Assembly: GCA_018340805.1 (NCBI GenBank)
Contig: JACMZG010001863.1
Span: 20,403,936-20,467,935, forward strand
Source: Microvelia longipes
Lineage: Eukaryota > Arthropoda > Insecta > Hemiptera > Veliidae
Length of the DNA: 64,000 nucleotides
Direction of reading: 5' to 3'
Shown: positions 25,611 through 36,925 of the stretch, piece by piece
How positions within the stretch are numbered: position 1 is the stretch's first letter
Layout of the letters: each line of letters starts with the position of its first letter
The notes under the pieces: generated by a model
Database searches by the model: none
What the model was told of the DNA's origin: nothing
Seen by the model: the letters and a program-made list of their open reading frames with translations, nothing else
Program-made: the position numbers and the translations under genes

Positions 25611-25849
25611 CTTCGCTTCGCGACACTCCGGCGGCCTTAGAATTGCTGGATCCGGGTCATTTTTTCGATCATGAAGTATTTATTCCTTTTTGTCAATTGA
25701 TCCTTTGTAAAACTCGAAAAAAAAAACAACAAACAAACTAAACAAATGCAAAAAATAAAATAAAGCCTTCTTTAACAATTAAGGACTATTCATCTACTTC
25801 GAGGGGGTATATTTTAGAAATCGGTCGTGTTATTTCCGCAGTTGTTGTT

Positions 25850-26221
25850 TTAATAACAGCCGATCGAATCTCCCCATTGACTAATGTTCACGGAAATAAT
25901 GCGGCCTAATTTCCATTCCAGTCGTGGCAACTGTTCTTCGATAAGGACTGTTTCCCCGATCTGCGGAACTTTTCTACTTCCTCTAGTTCGGGTAGTTGGA
26001 ATCCTCCTTTCTCTTAACGCAAGAAGGTATTCCTTTTTCCATGACTCCCAGAATTGATTCAGCAGGGTAGCTCCCTTTCTCCATGTTTCCAATAAATTCT
26101 TTTGAGTTTTATGGAAACCTTTTTCTATCTGATAGTCTATAAGATCTAACGTGTCTGGGCGTCTAAGTTGAATGAAATGGGACGGTGTGAGTATCTCCAG
26201 GGTCGGCTCCCACGTAAGCAA
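25850..26221 (-). pseudogene. Bel/Pao pol C-terminal domain (DUF5641-like)
   Basis: The frame contains LTPSHF, then a long helical region with QFWESWKKEYLLALRER, then a small beta domain beginning VPQIGETVLIEE. This is the domain that follows integrase in Bel/Pao polyproteins and is likely to bind chromatin or DNA. It ends at the stop at 25,850-25,852, which marks the end of pol. A gap of about 60 bases and a frame change separate it from integrase, although the two would be continuous in an intact element. Confidence 0.8.
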
Positions 26222-26281
26222 GCGGACGAGAATTTAGTACAGCCTCGACTTCCACTACGATGGTGTTGAGCTGCTCCACTG

Positions 26282-27067
26282 TTAACAAATTTGACCTAAG
26301 CCTTTCCTTAAACACCGTTTGGTTAAACCGATTAGCCTTTCATAGGCCCCTCCCATCCACGGCGAAAACTCGGGCACCCAACGCCATTCAATCCCACGTT
26401 CTGCACAAAATTCGTTAACGTCTACATTCGCTAAACGAACCCTCTTTTTCTTAAGAACAATATCAACGGTTTTAAATTGCATTGCGTTGTCAGATAAAAT
26501 TATGTTAGGAATACCACGACGAGCGATAAATCTACGTAACCCCATAAGAAATGCATCAGCACTTAAGCTTTCCACCACTTCCAAGTGTATAGCTCTAACA
26601 ATTAAGCAGGTGAATAAACAAATCCACACTTTGATCTTTCCTTCAGATGACTTTACCCACAATGGTCCTAAATAATCAATACCTACTGATAAAAAGCTAG
26701 CTGTTTTCGTTACTCGAAACTCAGGTAAAGGCGGACATTGCGGATAATTAAAAGGGTTCCCTTCAATTTTCGTACAAGTAATGCACTTCCGTAGAATTTT
26801 GCTTACGGTCGCTCTACCTTTTGGCACCCAATATTGTCTACGTAACTCACCTAATGTGTGACTAACTCCGACATGATATAGCTTTCTATGTATGTTTATA
26901 ATAATTAGTTCTGTAAAATACTCTTTGGCAGGTAATAATGCAGGAAATTTTTCCTCCTGATCTAATTCTGAGTTAACAAATCTTCCCTTACATCTAATGA
27001 TATTTTTTTCGTCTAGATATAGGCCTAACTGATTTATAAGTATATTAGATTTGTCTAATTCTAACAT
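26282..27067 (-). pseudogene. Bel/Pao integrase
   Basis: Within 261 codons there is an H2C2-type zinc-binding segment (IHRKLYHVG, then CITCTKIEG) followed by the rve catalytic core. The three catalytic acids are present: D in SVGIDYLGPL, D in ILSDNAMQF and E in WMGGAYERLIG. The enzyme would insert the cDNA into the genome. The domain itself looks intact; the frame ends early at GLGQIC, and the missing continuation lies in another frame towards 26,221. The ATG at 27,067 is internal to the original polyprotein. Confidence 0.85.
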
Positions 27068-27462
27068 GTAACGTTCTTCCCCATAATGTTTAATTTGAAC
27101 GTATTTAACCCATTCTGCAAGAACATTTTTTTTTCTTTGTCAGTAATAAATTTTTCCTTAACGATTGACTCAGTAACTTTAGAATCCCGAAACTGATTTA
27201 ATTTCCTCCTAAACTTAGTTACGGCTCTCTGAACCCAAGCCGTAGTTCTGAGTAGCCTATATAGCCTACTAAATCGTTTTTCATCTATCTCATAAGGCGT
27301 CTTGACTATATTATCATCACTTACTAAATATATTTCAGCTGGAGTAACTTCTTCTTCTTCCGTAACTTCATTATCAAACACTTTACTATCAGGCCACTCC
27401 TCTTCATTTTTAAGCCAGCTTGGTCCATTCCACCATTCTATGTTATCCTTTAATTCTGCCAC
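27061..27462 (-). pseudogene. Bel/Pao pol segment between RNase H and integrase
   Basis: It reads DNIEWWNGPSWLKNEEEWPD near its start, the familiar W-x-x-GP-x-WL signature that follows RNase H in Bel/Pao pol, then an acidic linker (VTEEEEVTPAEI) and a basic helical region. The frame differs from that of the upstream RNase H piece (break near 27,455) and meets a break again near 27,065. Confidence 0.8.
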
Positions 27463-28577
27463 CTTGCATCTCTTGTGGCCACATCTGCTATGTTCTCACT
27501 CCCTGGAACGAATCTTACCTTCGATAATCCTTGATACTCTCTGATTTCATTGACTCTTCTTTCTACAAATATAGGCAATGGTTTGGTTCTTTTTATCCAG
27601 GACAGAACGCATTTTGAATCCGTCCAAATTGTTTCTTGTATTATTTTAACTTCTAACTGCTCTTCCACGAGCTTTAAACAACGGCAACCGATGGTGACCC
27701 CTAATAATTCTAATCTCGGGATGGACACTTCCTTGACCGGAGCCACTCTAGCTTTAGCAAATATCAATTTAGAATTTTTACTGTCACAACTTCTTAAATA
27801 AATTACGGCTGCATAAGCTAATTTAGACGCGTCACAGAAACAGTGAAGCTCGAATTCCTTTCCTGTTAAGTTAAAATATCTTTCTATTGTTATTGTAAGT
27901 ATTTCGCTTAGCTCTGATTGTAAAGTATCCCATTCTTCTTGCGTCTCTTCGTCTACACTTTCATCCCACTGGCCTTTTTTCTCCCACAAAGTTTTCATGA
28001 ATATTCTTCCTTTTATTGATACTGGACAGCTTAATCCTAACGGATCGAAAATTGAACTGACTACTTGCAACATTTGCCTCTTAGTCGTCGCTAGTAAGTC
28101 TTTATTTTTCATTTTTATTGAAATTTGATCATTTATTGTATTCCATACCATTCCTAGTACACTAATGACTTCCTGAGTGTCTCGAAATATCTCTGGAATC
28201 TGACTAGTTATGATTTTATTGTTAGAGTTCCATTCTCGAATATTCATGGAAGCTTCTTCGAATAATAGTTTTGTCTCCTTATAAAATCCAATCGCTTCTT
28301 GTTCACTTAAAAATCCAACTATTAAATTGTCAACGTACATACCTTTGCAAATTTGCTCTGAATACGGACTTTTTGATTTCAAGACATGATACCTGACTAC
28401 AGCGTTTAACATAAAAGGACTTGATATGACACCGAACAAAACTCGACAAAACCTATAAATTTGTAAATTTTCCTCTGAAGGTTCTTTAAAAGGATCCTTA
28501 AGCCAAATAAATCTTGTCACATCTTTACTATCATCATTCAGACCTATTTGTAAAAATGCTTTCTCGATATCCCCCAC
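27450..28577 (-). pseudogene. Bel/Pao reverse transcriptase palm and RNase H, active site mutated
   Basis: The frame starts inside the RT palm at GDIEKAFLQI, which holds the first catalytic Asp. The second motif reads YVDN at residues 81-84 (codon at 28,326-28,328 is AAT), where RTs have Y-x-D-D; a single G-to-A change explains it and should abolish polymerisation. RNase H follows with FELHCFCDAS, RLELLG and TIWTDSKCVL. The product would copy element RNA into DNA inside gag particles. The start is not a true initiation site; the N-terminal RT half lies in another frame at 28,626-29,141. Confidence 0.9.
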
Positions 28578-28625
28578 TAAAACTATTGGTTTAATACGAA
28601 ATCTGCAGTAGCCCTATTAAGTCTT

Positions 28626-29141
28626 CTAACAATACTTGCCCCTCAAAAGTGATTCATTCAAGCTAACTTTTCCTTTTCCGGACGACGCAGATCCATCATA
28701 CACTATACGCACTTTTGTGCTAGTTTTTTGAGGTGTGAAAACAGCGTGGTGGGGTAGGTAGTGTATTATTTTTCTTTTATCTTCTGCTCTAATGTCAATT
28801 TTTTCTATAACTCCTACACTAAGCTGATGTGCTATAATTTCATTATATTTAGTAATAATCTCTTTATCACCTCCTATTCGCTTATATAATGACCTCAGTC
28901 TTCCTAAAGCTAACCTATAATTTTCAGCTAAGTTTTCAGGTGGATATTGCCGCCACGGCCAAGACACGGAATACCTATCATCCTTAAGTTTGATACTTTT
29001 TTCAAATAATTCTAATGCGTAATCGTCTTCTATCTCATCCCTTCCGCTCTCTTTTATTCCTAGTGTTTCAAGACTCCAAAATTGTTTTAAATTCAAATCG
29101 TTTTCAGTAAGAATTGAATTATTGTCATTCAACACGTACAT
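28626..29141 (-). pseudogene. Bel/Pao RT N-terminal (fingers) portion
   Basis: Landmarks are LKQFWSLETLGI, SVSWPWRQYPP, IHYLPHHAVFTP and KVRIVYDGSAS, the usual entry to a Bel/Pao RT. It ends in LNESLLRGKYC and a stop near 28,626, where a one-base frame change separates it from the palm motif GDIEKAF. In an intact element the two parts are continuous. Confidence 0.88.
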
Positions 29142-29196
29142 ATCAACATCGGCTGATTGCTTAGAACATGATAATAAACTAACCAGGCTATAACTA

Positions 29197-29660
29197 TTAT
29201 TTCCTTCTAAATTTCTTCCTGTGATTATATCCTAATTTGGAGTTAATCAAATATAATCCTGGCAGCAATTTAATTTTTTCTAAATTTATTAAATCAAAAT
29301 AATAATTGTTTCCAATCAACATATCAATCTCTGTTTTATTTTTAAGTAATTCCGGTTTATCTGCCAAATTTAAATCAGGATAAGTTTTTTTTGCGTAATC
29401 TATCTGTTTATTAAATTCAACTCCATTTTTTACTATAAATGGTACTACGTTGGCTATTATGTTCATAAATGACCCATCTAAGACCTTGACTTTACACTCT
29501 ACCAAATATGACTCAATAACTTTCGGTTTAGCTGTACCAAATACAGATACTGTAAGCTTTTCTTCTTGCAAAGGAGTTAACTTTAACCTTTTGGCTAGCG
29601 ATTCCGTAACGTACGACCGATGACTGCCGCTATCAAGAATAAGCGGGAGTAAACCCCTTT
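29197..29660 (-). pseudogene. Bel/Pao aspartic protease (DUF1758-like)
   Basis: The catalytic LDSGSHRSYV motif is encoded at about 29,600-29,640, in frame with the 29,197-29,571 stretch (LQEEKLTVSVFGTA and further strands to MLIGNNYYFD). This is the retropepsin-like domain that cleaves the gag-pol polyprotein. The upstream zinc-knuckle frame overlaps it in another phase, so a frame break lies near 29,650. A short missing or frame-broken stretch separates it from RT. Confidence 0.8.
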
Positions 29661-30151
29661 TGCACTCTCCGATATTTCTTTTTTAGATTTACTACTAAAT
29701 ACTTCCACAGTTGCTGTTTGTAACGCTACCAAAGTTGTCCCTGCCATTAACTGTACGTCATTATTTCCTTGTTCCTTAATTTTCTCTGTTGTTTCATTCC
29801 TCTTAAGACATAGGCTCCTGTGATGCAATCGACTCCGACAATAATAGCACGACTTATTTATATGGCAGTTCCTAGCAGAGTGCTTGACTGGTTTTAAGCA
29901 TTTAAAGCAACACCTTTAAGTTGTTCCTTTCTTGCCTCAACGTTGCGTACTTAGTACATTCGTCTGTCCAATGTGTTCTTCGCAATACCTGCACTTAAGT
30001 GTTTGCCCTGCTAATAGCATTCCTGCTGTACCCTGATTTTTAGTATTATTTTCCTCCTTAAATTGTTCCGATCTTTTATAACCCTGAACGTTCCTGTAAT
30101 GATCACTTTTTCCTAAAGCACCAACTCTCTCCTTGTTTCCTATTAATAAAG
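29661..30151 (-). pseudogene. Bel/Pao gag zinc-knuckle region
   Basis: On the minus strand two CCHC-type knuckles are visible near 29,810-29,920 (CFKCLKPVKHSARNC and CYYCRSRLHHRSLC), preceded by CRYCEEHIGQT. Such knuckles bind the element's RNA during packaging. Stops interrupt the segment, for example between the first Cys-rich motif and the knuckles. Confidence 0.75.
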
Positions 30152-31048
30152 TTAAGTGCTCTCTAAGTTTTTACATTCGTTGTTACGTAAACTATTTACC
30201 TCTTTTGTTTTTACCGCCTCAAACATTTTAAGTTCTTCAACCTGCAAGAGTATGTCACATGGAAATTTTGACCTAATTAACGAAAGAGTATTCGAATTTT
30301 CTATATTCTCTCCCAAACTCTCTAATGAGCGACATATAATTTCAATTTGATCTAAGGTCATTCTTAACTTTTGGGTACTACTATTAGAAGGATATAAATT
30401 TCTAAATTTTGCGTACAAATTTTCTACTATAAGGTCTTTATTAGCGAATCTAGACTTTAATAAGTCAAGTGCAGTGTCATAATTTTCGTTTGTTAATGCA
30501 AAGCCTGCAATAGCTTGAGCAGCTTCTCCAGACAATTGCTGCTTAAGCATATTAAATTTCTCAACTTTGGAGACCCTACTTTTATTATGAACAGCTGCCT
30601 CAAATCTCTCCCAAAATTCGAACCACTTAAGCCGATCCCCAGAAAAGGTTGGAAGGACTACTTTTGGCAGTTTAGCCGATATTCTCCATTACATGAATTT
30701 TCTGAGCTACTATTGGTTTGACTGGCTCACAAGTCATCCTATTTTCTAAAACAATTAGCGCGTCATCAGCTTCCAACATTAGCTCTGTAAGCCCTTCTAC
30801 CTCCTCCTCAAATTTTGAAATTTCCTCTGGAGTTTTAGAAACTGATTCCAATTTAGCAACTACTTCCCGAAATTTTTCTAAGTTATTTTTAATTTTCCCA
30901 GCAAATCTTTACCCAATCTTTTATCTACTTCTAAATTACCCTCATCAAAATTGGTAACCCATTTCTGAACTTTTTCCATGATGTCAACCAACCTTTTCTT
31001 AACCGGCCCTAAAACCCGTCTTGCCGATCCTGCAGTGGAAGCAGCCAT
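30152..31048 (-). pseudogene. Bel/Pao gag (DUF1759-like)
   Basis: A plausible original ATG is at 31,046-31,048 (MAASTAGSARRVL), about 120 bp inside the primer-binding site. A frame break near 30,890 separates a helical N-terminal region from FREVVAKLESVSK. A second break precedes the conserved core: KWFEFWERFEAAVH, then LKQQLSGEAAQAIAGFALT and the helices to 30,152. Gag forms the virus-like particle in the cytoplasm. Confidence 0.85.
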
Positions 31049-31165
31049 ACTAAATTTCCGACAACCAGCTTAACGGGAACCTAACCTAAAAGAGATACCT
31101 GTCCTTAAAACTCAGTCCAGCTACTACTGTCCTCTTCTTTCAATTCTCAGGCTCTCTTCAATCCT

Positions 31166-31183
31166 ACACGCGTCTGTCTACCA
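31166..31183 (-). promoter_or_regulatory. Primer-binding site of the Bel/Pao element
   Basis: Directly next to the 5' LTR the minus strand reads TGGTAGACAGACGCGTGT. It begins with TGG, as expected for pairing with a tRNA 3' CCA end. The tRNA species was not identified. Confidence 0.65.
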
Positions 31184-31307
31184 TGTGGCGAAACCTACGG
31201 CTAGTTAAGAAAAAGGCTCTTTCTATTTTGTCTTTGAAATGTTAAACATTAAATCACAAGTTCATATTAATTTGACATCTAAGTTTTTTTATAAAATTTT
31301 TAACACA
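31184..31307 (-). repeat. 5' LTR of the Bel/Pao element
   Basis: It runs from TGTGGCG to AACACA, 124 bp, with the TG...CA ends of LTRs, and is followed by TTTAT, which matches the five bases before the left LTR. It is very short for a Bel LTR, so an internal deletion is possible, or the terminal match could be coincidental. Confidence 0.7.
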
Positions 31308-31923
31308 TTTATTTAATTAGGTTTTTTAAGTTTGGGGTTAGAAAAAAATGTCCAATATATGGGCCAGCAATGCCTACAGCAATAACAGCGGGGACATTCC
31401 AGTGTCTGCCGACCTCTGACCCTCACATCCCTTAGTTTTTATTAGAATATCTACGACAACTTGAGATAAATATTCCTTCTAACCTTTAAAAAATATTTGT
31501 CGAGAAAATTCATATTTCTTTCCAGGACCTAAAATTAATACCGATCGTTAATATACTATGATCTATAAAACAATTTGGAATACTACATTATGTTTAAGTA
31601 GAAAAAAAACATTTAATATATTATGACATAAGGTTTATCAACTGTAACAGCACGGCTATATTCTTGACGTAATGATTACTCAGTGAACGGCATAATGTGG
31701 CCTGCACTGCACATACGTTTTTATGTGCTACAAACGCCACCCCTTAATTATTATTTTATATCCCTATTAGGGTCAATTAGATTTTTATTAAGCAGCGCCG
31801 TTAATAAAGTGTCTATACTCCATCCGGCATGCATGATGGCGGTAAGAGAGCACCGCTCGTCTCTGGTAAGTACTTCATCACATTATATTCTTAAGAATTA
31901 ATTGAAGGTCAGAGTGAGTTCAG
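31308..31923. other. No gene seen
   Basis: Unassigned sequence between the Bel LTR and the hammerhead candidate. The 31,683-31,901 frame has no recognised domain. 'CTGGTAAGTAC' near 31,864 resembles a splice donor but no exon is evident. Confidence 0.4.
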
Positions 31924-31965
31924 GCTCTGTCGGCGCCTGATGAGTTAGACGTAACGAAACAGAGT
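31924..31965 (+). ncRNA. Candidate type III hammerhead self-cleaving ribozyme
   Basis: In order: GCTCTGT (31,924-31,930), C17 (31,931), GGCGC, the invariant CTGATGA (31,937-31,943), a 4-bp stem II GTTA/TAAC with a GACG loop, GAAA (31,956-31,959), then CAGAGT. The opening GCTCTGT pairs with ACAGAGT (31,959-31,965), giving six Watson-Crick pairs and one G-T pair of stem III. The cleavage triplet is GTC, so the predicted scission lies between 31,931 and 31,932. This follows the layout of classic type III hammerheads. The weak point is stem I, which is only GGCGC (one possible G-C pair around three bases), so activity as a monomer is doubtful. Confidence 0.5.
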
Positions 31966-32167
31966 GGGACATGACATTATGTCGAGCCATCAATGATGAC
32001 GAATGTCGAATGATGGAACAGTTCCCAGATGTAGCATTGCATTTTGCTTGTTACATTTCCTAGGTGTCTCTCGCACAATTATATTGTGTCAATATTTTGA
32101 CTCATTGTTTACAAAAAATCTTGAAGGTTAAATAATTTGTAATGATATTTCAAGATGATAACAATTC

Positions 32168-32225
32168 GATGTAAACAAACCAAACGCAGTCAGAGGTTAT
32201 AACCTGACTTTTTTAATGAATGACG
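32168..32225 (+). repeat. Dispersed repeat end, inverted partner of 11.1 kb
   Basis: It contains 'gatgtaaacaaacca' and 'gaggttataacctgactttt', the reverse complement of the first bases after the assembly gap. Both copies break off at a similar point ('gaatgacgcg' here, 'gaatagcgt' there in the same sense), so this is probably an element terminus. Confidence 0.6.
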
Positions 32226-32269
32226 CGATATTTAACTCGTAAGTAGTTTTCCCAAAGTTGTCTGTCTTA

Positions 32270-32460
32270 CGTGTGAGTGTGCCTTACGTAGCTTTAAGAG
32301 TATGTATGAAGAGTTGAAACTTGGTATGAAAATCAATTCTATAGATATAGTTGTGCTATTCGGTAAAAATGTTTTTGATATCAATAACTGGCAATAATTT
32401 TGAAGAATGATTGGACCCATTCGGTCGAAACTTAGACACATATAGCAACATTCAAAATAT
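32270..32460 (+). repeat. Dispersed repeat family, partial copy G
   Basis: It shares 'gagttgaaacttggta', 'aaatcaattctatagat', 'agttgtgctattcgg' and a following 'acatatagcaac' with the 39.45 and 60.3 kb copies, in the same orientation. The 5S-derived block is absent. Confidence 0.6.
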
Positions 32461-32482
32461 CAAAAATATATTAAATGTAGTT

Positions 32483-32555
32483 TGCGCCTCAACCGGGATT
32501 CGAACCAAGCTATCTTCTTGGCTACCGTCTTGACCACCGAGCCAAGTAAGGTTAC
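32483..32555 (-). repeat. tRNA-derived SINE head or tRNA pseudogene
   Basis: On the minus strand TGGCTCGGTGG fits the Pol III A box and GGTTCGAATCC fits the B box, 38 nt apart start to start, as in tRNA genes. The D-arm resembles a Ser/Leu-type tRNA (TGGCY..GTGGTYAAG). T-stem pairing is poor and no acceptor stem forms, so it is not a functional tRNA. Confidence 0.55.
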
Positions 32556-32599
32556 AAACGCAGGGTGGCAATAATTTATACATAAATTTACAAAACAAC

Positions 32600-35500
32600 A
32601 TTCTCTAGGTTAACCATAAAACATCATTTATTTGATTTCAAACATATTTAAATGAAAATTGCCGTGTTAAATCTCGATGAATGTATCCTAAGGGATAATT
32701 TCTGAAACATTTATTTTAAAAATTTTCTTTTTTAATTAGTAGAGCTCTAATTTGTCAGTATTATAAATGTAAGTTGTCAGTACTGATTCATCAGGGCTGA
32801 ACAATGTCAAAAAAATTTTGCTTTCATTCATAAAAAAAACCCTCCAATTCAATCACCTTATAAACTCTATAAGCGTAAAGATATTCGTTAATGCTTTATT
32901 TTGGCACTTGTAGTTAGTTACAAGTTGTTTTTGTACAATAGTTTGTAAGATTTGTAGGGGGATGATAGTAAAATTTTAATAGAATTTAACACAAATATGC
33001 TCGTTTCTTAGGAGATCTAAGATAAAGACAATTATAAATAAACCGCTAGTAATTACCAGTCTACACTTGTATATTAAAAAATTTCTTACAATTATTAAAA
33101 AACTTAGTAGCTTTTTACTTGTAGTTTACACGACTTTGTGAAAATGGGCCCTGGCTACATAGATATATTCTGTTAAACATTTTACCGTCAATCTTTACTA
33201 ATAAGTATAACTATGATGTTATGTAACCTAAACCTACGCTAGAAAGAATAAATGGAAGTATTGTAAAATGTCTTGACATGGATGCATATAATAATGGTAT
33301 ATACAATTGTCAGCTTTAAACTAACAACGAAAAGGGATTAAATAAACAAAAACCAGTAGAGCAGCAGGAATGCTTCACAAAGAATCTTTCATTTTGGTGC
33401 AAGTGACCTTGATGACCATCCAAATCCTAAACGGTTTCATGACCTGATATATAAATTTAACTTATTGATTGATATCTATTCAAAATGTCTACTCTTAAAC
33501 TTAACAAATATAACGCCTTGTCTGCTTTTTTATAAATAACGTATCAATGCTATTATAAGCATTATACTTGTTATTAACCTAATTATTTCTATTACTAACA
33601 AAAAAACAGATAGGGGTTAATTATCTTATTAACCCTTTGCAATTACAACTGTATTAACTTCTAAACCTTTATACTAAAACTAAGAGATGGGGATAATGAA
33701 ATTCAATCGCTTTAGTAGAGTTAACTAGGAGAGACCTTTGTTATTAGAAATTAGTTTTAGAGTCTTTAGGGTCACGTAAACCTTCTCAAATAGCTTGAGC
33801 CCTTTTTTAGAGATCATAGATAATGAAAGAAAAACTATTTCCTATTTTACATTAACGAGCTTACTAATGAATGGTTCGTTATTTCTTACTTTATATACCA
33901 ACAATTAAATGTTTAAACAAGGTTATATATGGTATACCTATATCAAATAATAAATACTGTATTTCTATAATAATACAGTATGTTTAGAATGTAGTTGTTT
34001 CAGGAATATGTGATCAGTGTGTATTTTACCATTAAAAACATTTTAGCTTATTTATAATTATGGCTATTTTCATATTAGATATTTAACTGAACTTTATTCT
34101 TATTAAACCATATTAATATTCTCATGTATATTATATAAAGGTGTGATGGTTTTAAAAACAGAATCATTCTAGAGATGATATTCTTTCGAATCCCAAACAA
34201 TACTTTTGCTTTTATTTAAAAACCCACATTTTCTATAAAAATCGAAAAAAATGTTTTGAAAATAGAAAAACCTCACATTTTTTAGAAAGCTTTCAGGAAG
34301 TTTTTTCTTTTCGTTCTCCTAATGAGCATCCGCCATCTGGAGGTTCTCTCAATTTTCTGACCAATGAAGGGAAACAGAAAAAACCCAGTTGGTGCCAGTT
34401 TCTTGTCACCTTAAAACCTTGGTTCAAATAACAACCTCTCTAATGATCAGAATCTTCTATCTCATACATCAATATTTTTTATACAAGTTAGTCTATATAG
34501 ACACTGATTCAAATATTTTTAGATTTTTTAAAATAAGGTTTTATACCAATATTTAAACCTGATAGTTCGAACTATTTTTTATACTAATTACTAAGTTTTT
34601 TTTAGATAAGGTTGAACAAACATTTTTGCATCGTATTAATTGAAGAATTTAATATGACATTGCATTTTTTTCTTTAAGCATGCATACGTTATTTGTTTTG
34701 AGCAATAAAATCCCTTTATGAGTAGACATTTATACTCAATCTACCGCCAATGTTCCTGTAAACCTTTACTATCTACCGCCAATTTTTCTATTGACCTTTT
34801 CAGGGCTGAGAGAGTGTAGAGTGGGGGAGTGAGCAAGGCCCGAATTTCAACATATCATGAACACTTCAGGGCCGCATTAATTTTTAAAATTGTTGTTTAT
34901 ACACTTCGCGTATCCTCTGTATAAATTTTTATTTTTAATGGTGTATTCATAATTTATTTTATTTTTGAAGCAATTTCTTTTAAAAATAATGCAAAACTAT
35001 TTATTTATATAATACTATTTATTGTTTTGAATAAACTATTGTGTGAAGTTTCTACACATGTCTATGTAGTCAGATATGTTTTCACAAGTAAGAACAAAAT
35101 AGGGCATTTATTATCAAGGATCAAAGTTACGAGAAAAGAAGTTATTTTTTAACGAAAAACATTGTTTGGCGAGAATACTCGTTGTTAGTCCTAAAAGGAC
35201 CTTCTTGCTTAAAGGTTTTAAGCTTTTGATATAGTCTAGTCTAAATTTAGGCAGATAAATAATAATTTGGTAAGTTAATGTTTAGTTACTTTTTTATAAT
35301 AATAAGCAGTTGTTATGTTCCTGTACACAAAAGAGACGCTTTAGGCAAGAGATCAATGTTAGTAAGTTTAGGAGTTAAAAAATACCTTGTTATTTTAGTA
35401 GGAAGGAAACAGAAGAAGGACTCTGCATTTATAGCTGCCGAGTAAATAAGGACATTTGTATTAGAATAGTTTAAAGTATTCAGTTGATGTTGTTTATAAA

Positions 35501-36925
35501 ACATTACCTTCAACTTCAATATAAAGGAGCTTCTCCTCTTTTTGTCCTTTTCTTCGTTCCGGACAAATTACTTATTTTCCGGTTTGCCGCTCTGTTTTAT
35601 TCCGCCAGAGAAGGCTTGTCCCTAATACCCTTGTGATGGATACACCCTTCTACCCTGTTCCTAGGCGGCAATTCCTAAACTTGACTCTCTCTCTTAACCC
35701 CCTCGATATTCCACTCTAAAGCGAGCAATTCCTACCAAGGGAATTGCTACTGAACGGATCAGCGCTTATCCAACCGGCCGGCAAAACCGACCCGTACCCA
35801 TTCCACCCGACCAAGTATTTTTTTCTCTTTTTCTAACAATTTTGATTCACCCGATTCCACTTTGTTACCAGGATATTTTCACAAACCAACATTTTTTAAT
35901 GCCACTTCTCGAGTTTACCATCTAATAGTCTTGTTTTGAAAACAAAAATCAATGCCTTTTTATGGCTTACATTTCTAAAAAAATATTTTTAGGCTTAGTC
36001 TTTGTTTTATTTTGTTATTCTTAGGTTTATATTAGGTAATGAATTGTGCAGATTAATAATAAATTAAATGTAACAATATTTCAATAGGTATTAAGATATA
36101 CCTAATAAGAGACCTAAGAATAACAAAAAAATACGCCTACATACCTAATATGATATTAATTTATTATTTATCTGCTAAATTCATTACCTAATATAGACCT
36201 AAAAATTACAAAAAAATAAGCCTACTAAAATTCTTTAGTAGGTTAGTAAATAATATATGTGATAAAAATATTTTATACGTGTTTAATGTATAAATTTTTT
36301 TTTTTAAAAGAAGATATCGAAAAATAATAAACAATAAATTCTATACAAGTTGTGAACAATTTTTATTAAATTTATATTTATGACAGAAAAATGTTATGAG
36401 TATATAATTCCTAGCAAAGTAATGTTTTTCCAAGTGTAAAATCTGAAGACTTTTAAAGTAGGGTAATTCTTGTTTGGTTGTCGCGGGATTGTATGAGGAA
36501 ATATCAATGCGATAACGCACGTCCCGGCTTGTTCCCCGCGGGAGGGTGGTGCCCCGCTAGTCTCTCTTCCTCCCTGCTAGTCCTCTTTCTTTGTCACATT
36601 CTCTTTCTCTGTTCTAAGCCATGTTGACTGGGATTTAATTTACTTTGCATGATATAGTCAATAATTCAAAAACTGTTATTTAAAAAGATGATATACAGCT
36701 TTTTTGGTTTTCTAGAATAGATAACAGACTTTTTTGAGTTTATTTTTCATTTTCATCTAAGTATTAGTTGAGATAGTAAAGATAATTTTTAATGGTAATG
36801 CAAATAGACTCTATTTTAATGAGGAGATGTGTAGAAATGCTTCAAACTGCTTCAGCCAAACTTATTGACTGTTTTTAACTTATTATTATACCGTTTTTAC
36901 AAAAATCGCTTGCTCTAATGCTATT
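32600..36925. other. No gene seen
   Basis: About 4.3 kb with no supportable coding frame. Locally GC-richer islands at about 35,550-35,820 and 36,480-36,560 have no recognised identity; they may be eroded element fragments. 'cctaatatagacctaa' type repeats recur in both orientations at 36,030-36,240. Confidence 0.45.

Larger units (their letters stand above)
25491..31307 (-). mobile_element. Bel/Pao LTR retrotransposon, minus strand, inactive
   Basis: Read on the minus strand the order is LTR, primer-binding site, gag (DUF1759-like), zinc knuckles, aspartic protease (DUF1758-like), RT, RNase H, integrase and a DUF5641-like tail, which is the Bel/Pao arrangement. The two LTRs begin (plus strand) at 25,491 and 31,184 and are identical for the first 77 bp. 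TTTAT precedes the left LTR (25,486-25,490) and follows the right one (31,308-31,312), a candidate 5-bp target duplication, the size Bel elements make. No envelope gene is seen. At least five frame breaks and a mutated RT active site show that it cannot move on its own. Confidence 0.9.

Noticed and set aside
32483..32555. Functional tRNA gene
   Set aside because: A and B boxes are good, but T-stem and acceptor stem do not pair; treated as a SINE head or pseudogene.
35550..35820. Possible rRNA or gene fragment in a GC-richer island
   Set aside because: No conserved rRNA segment or coding frame could be matched; left unassigned.
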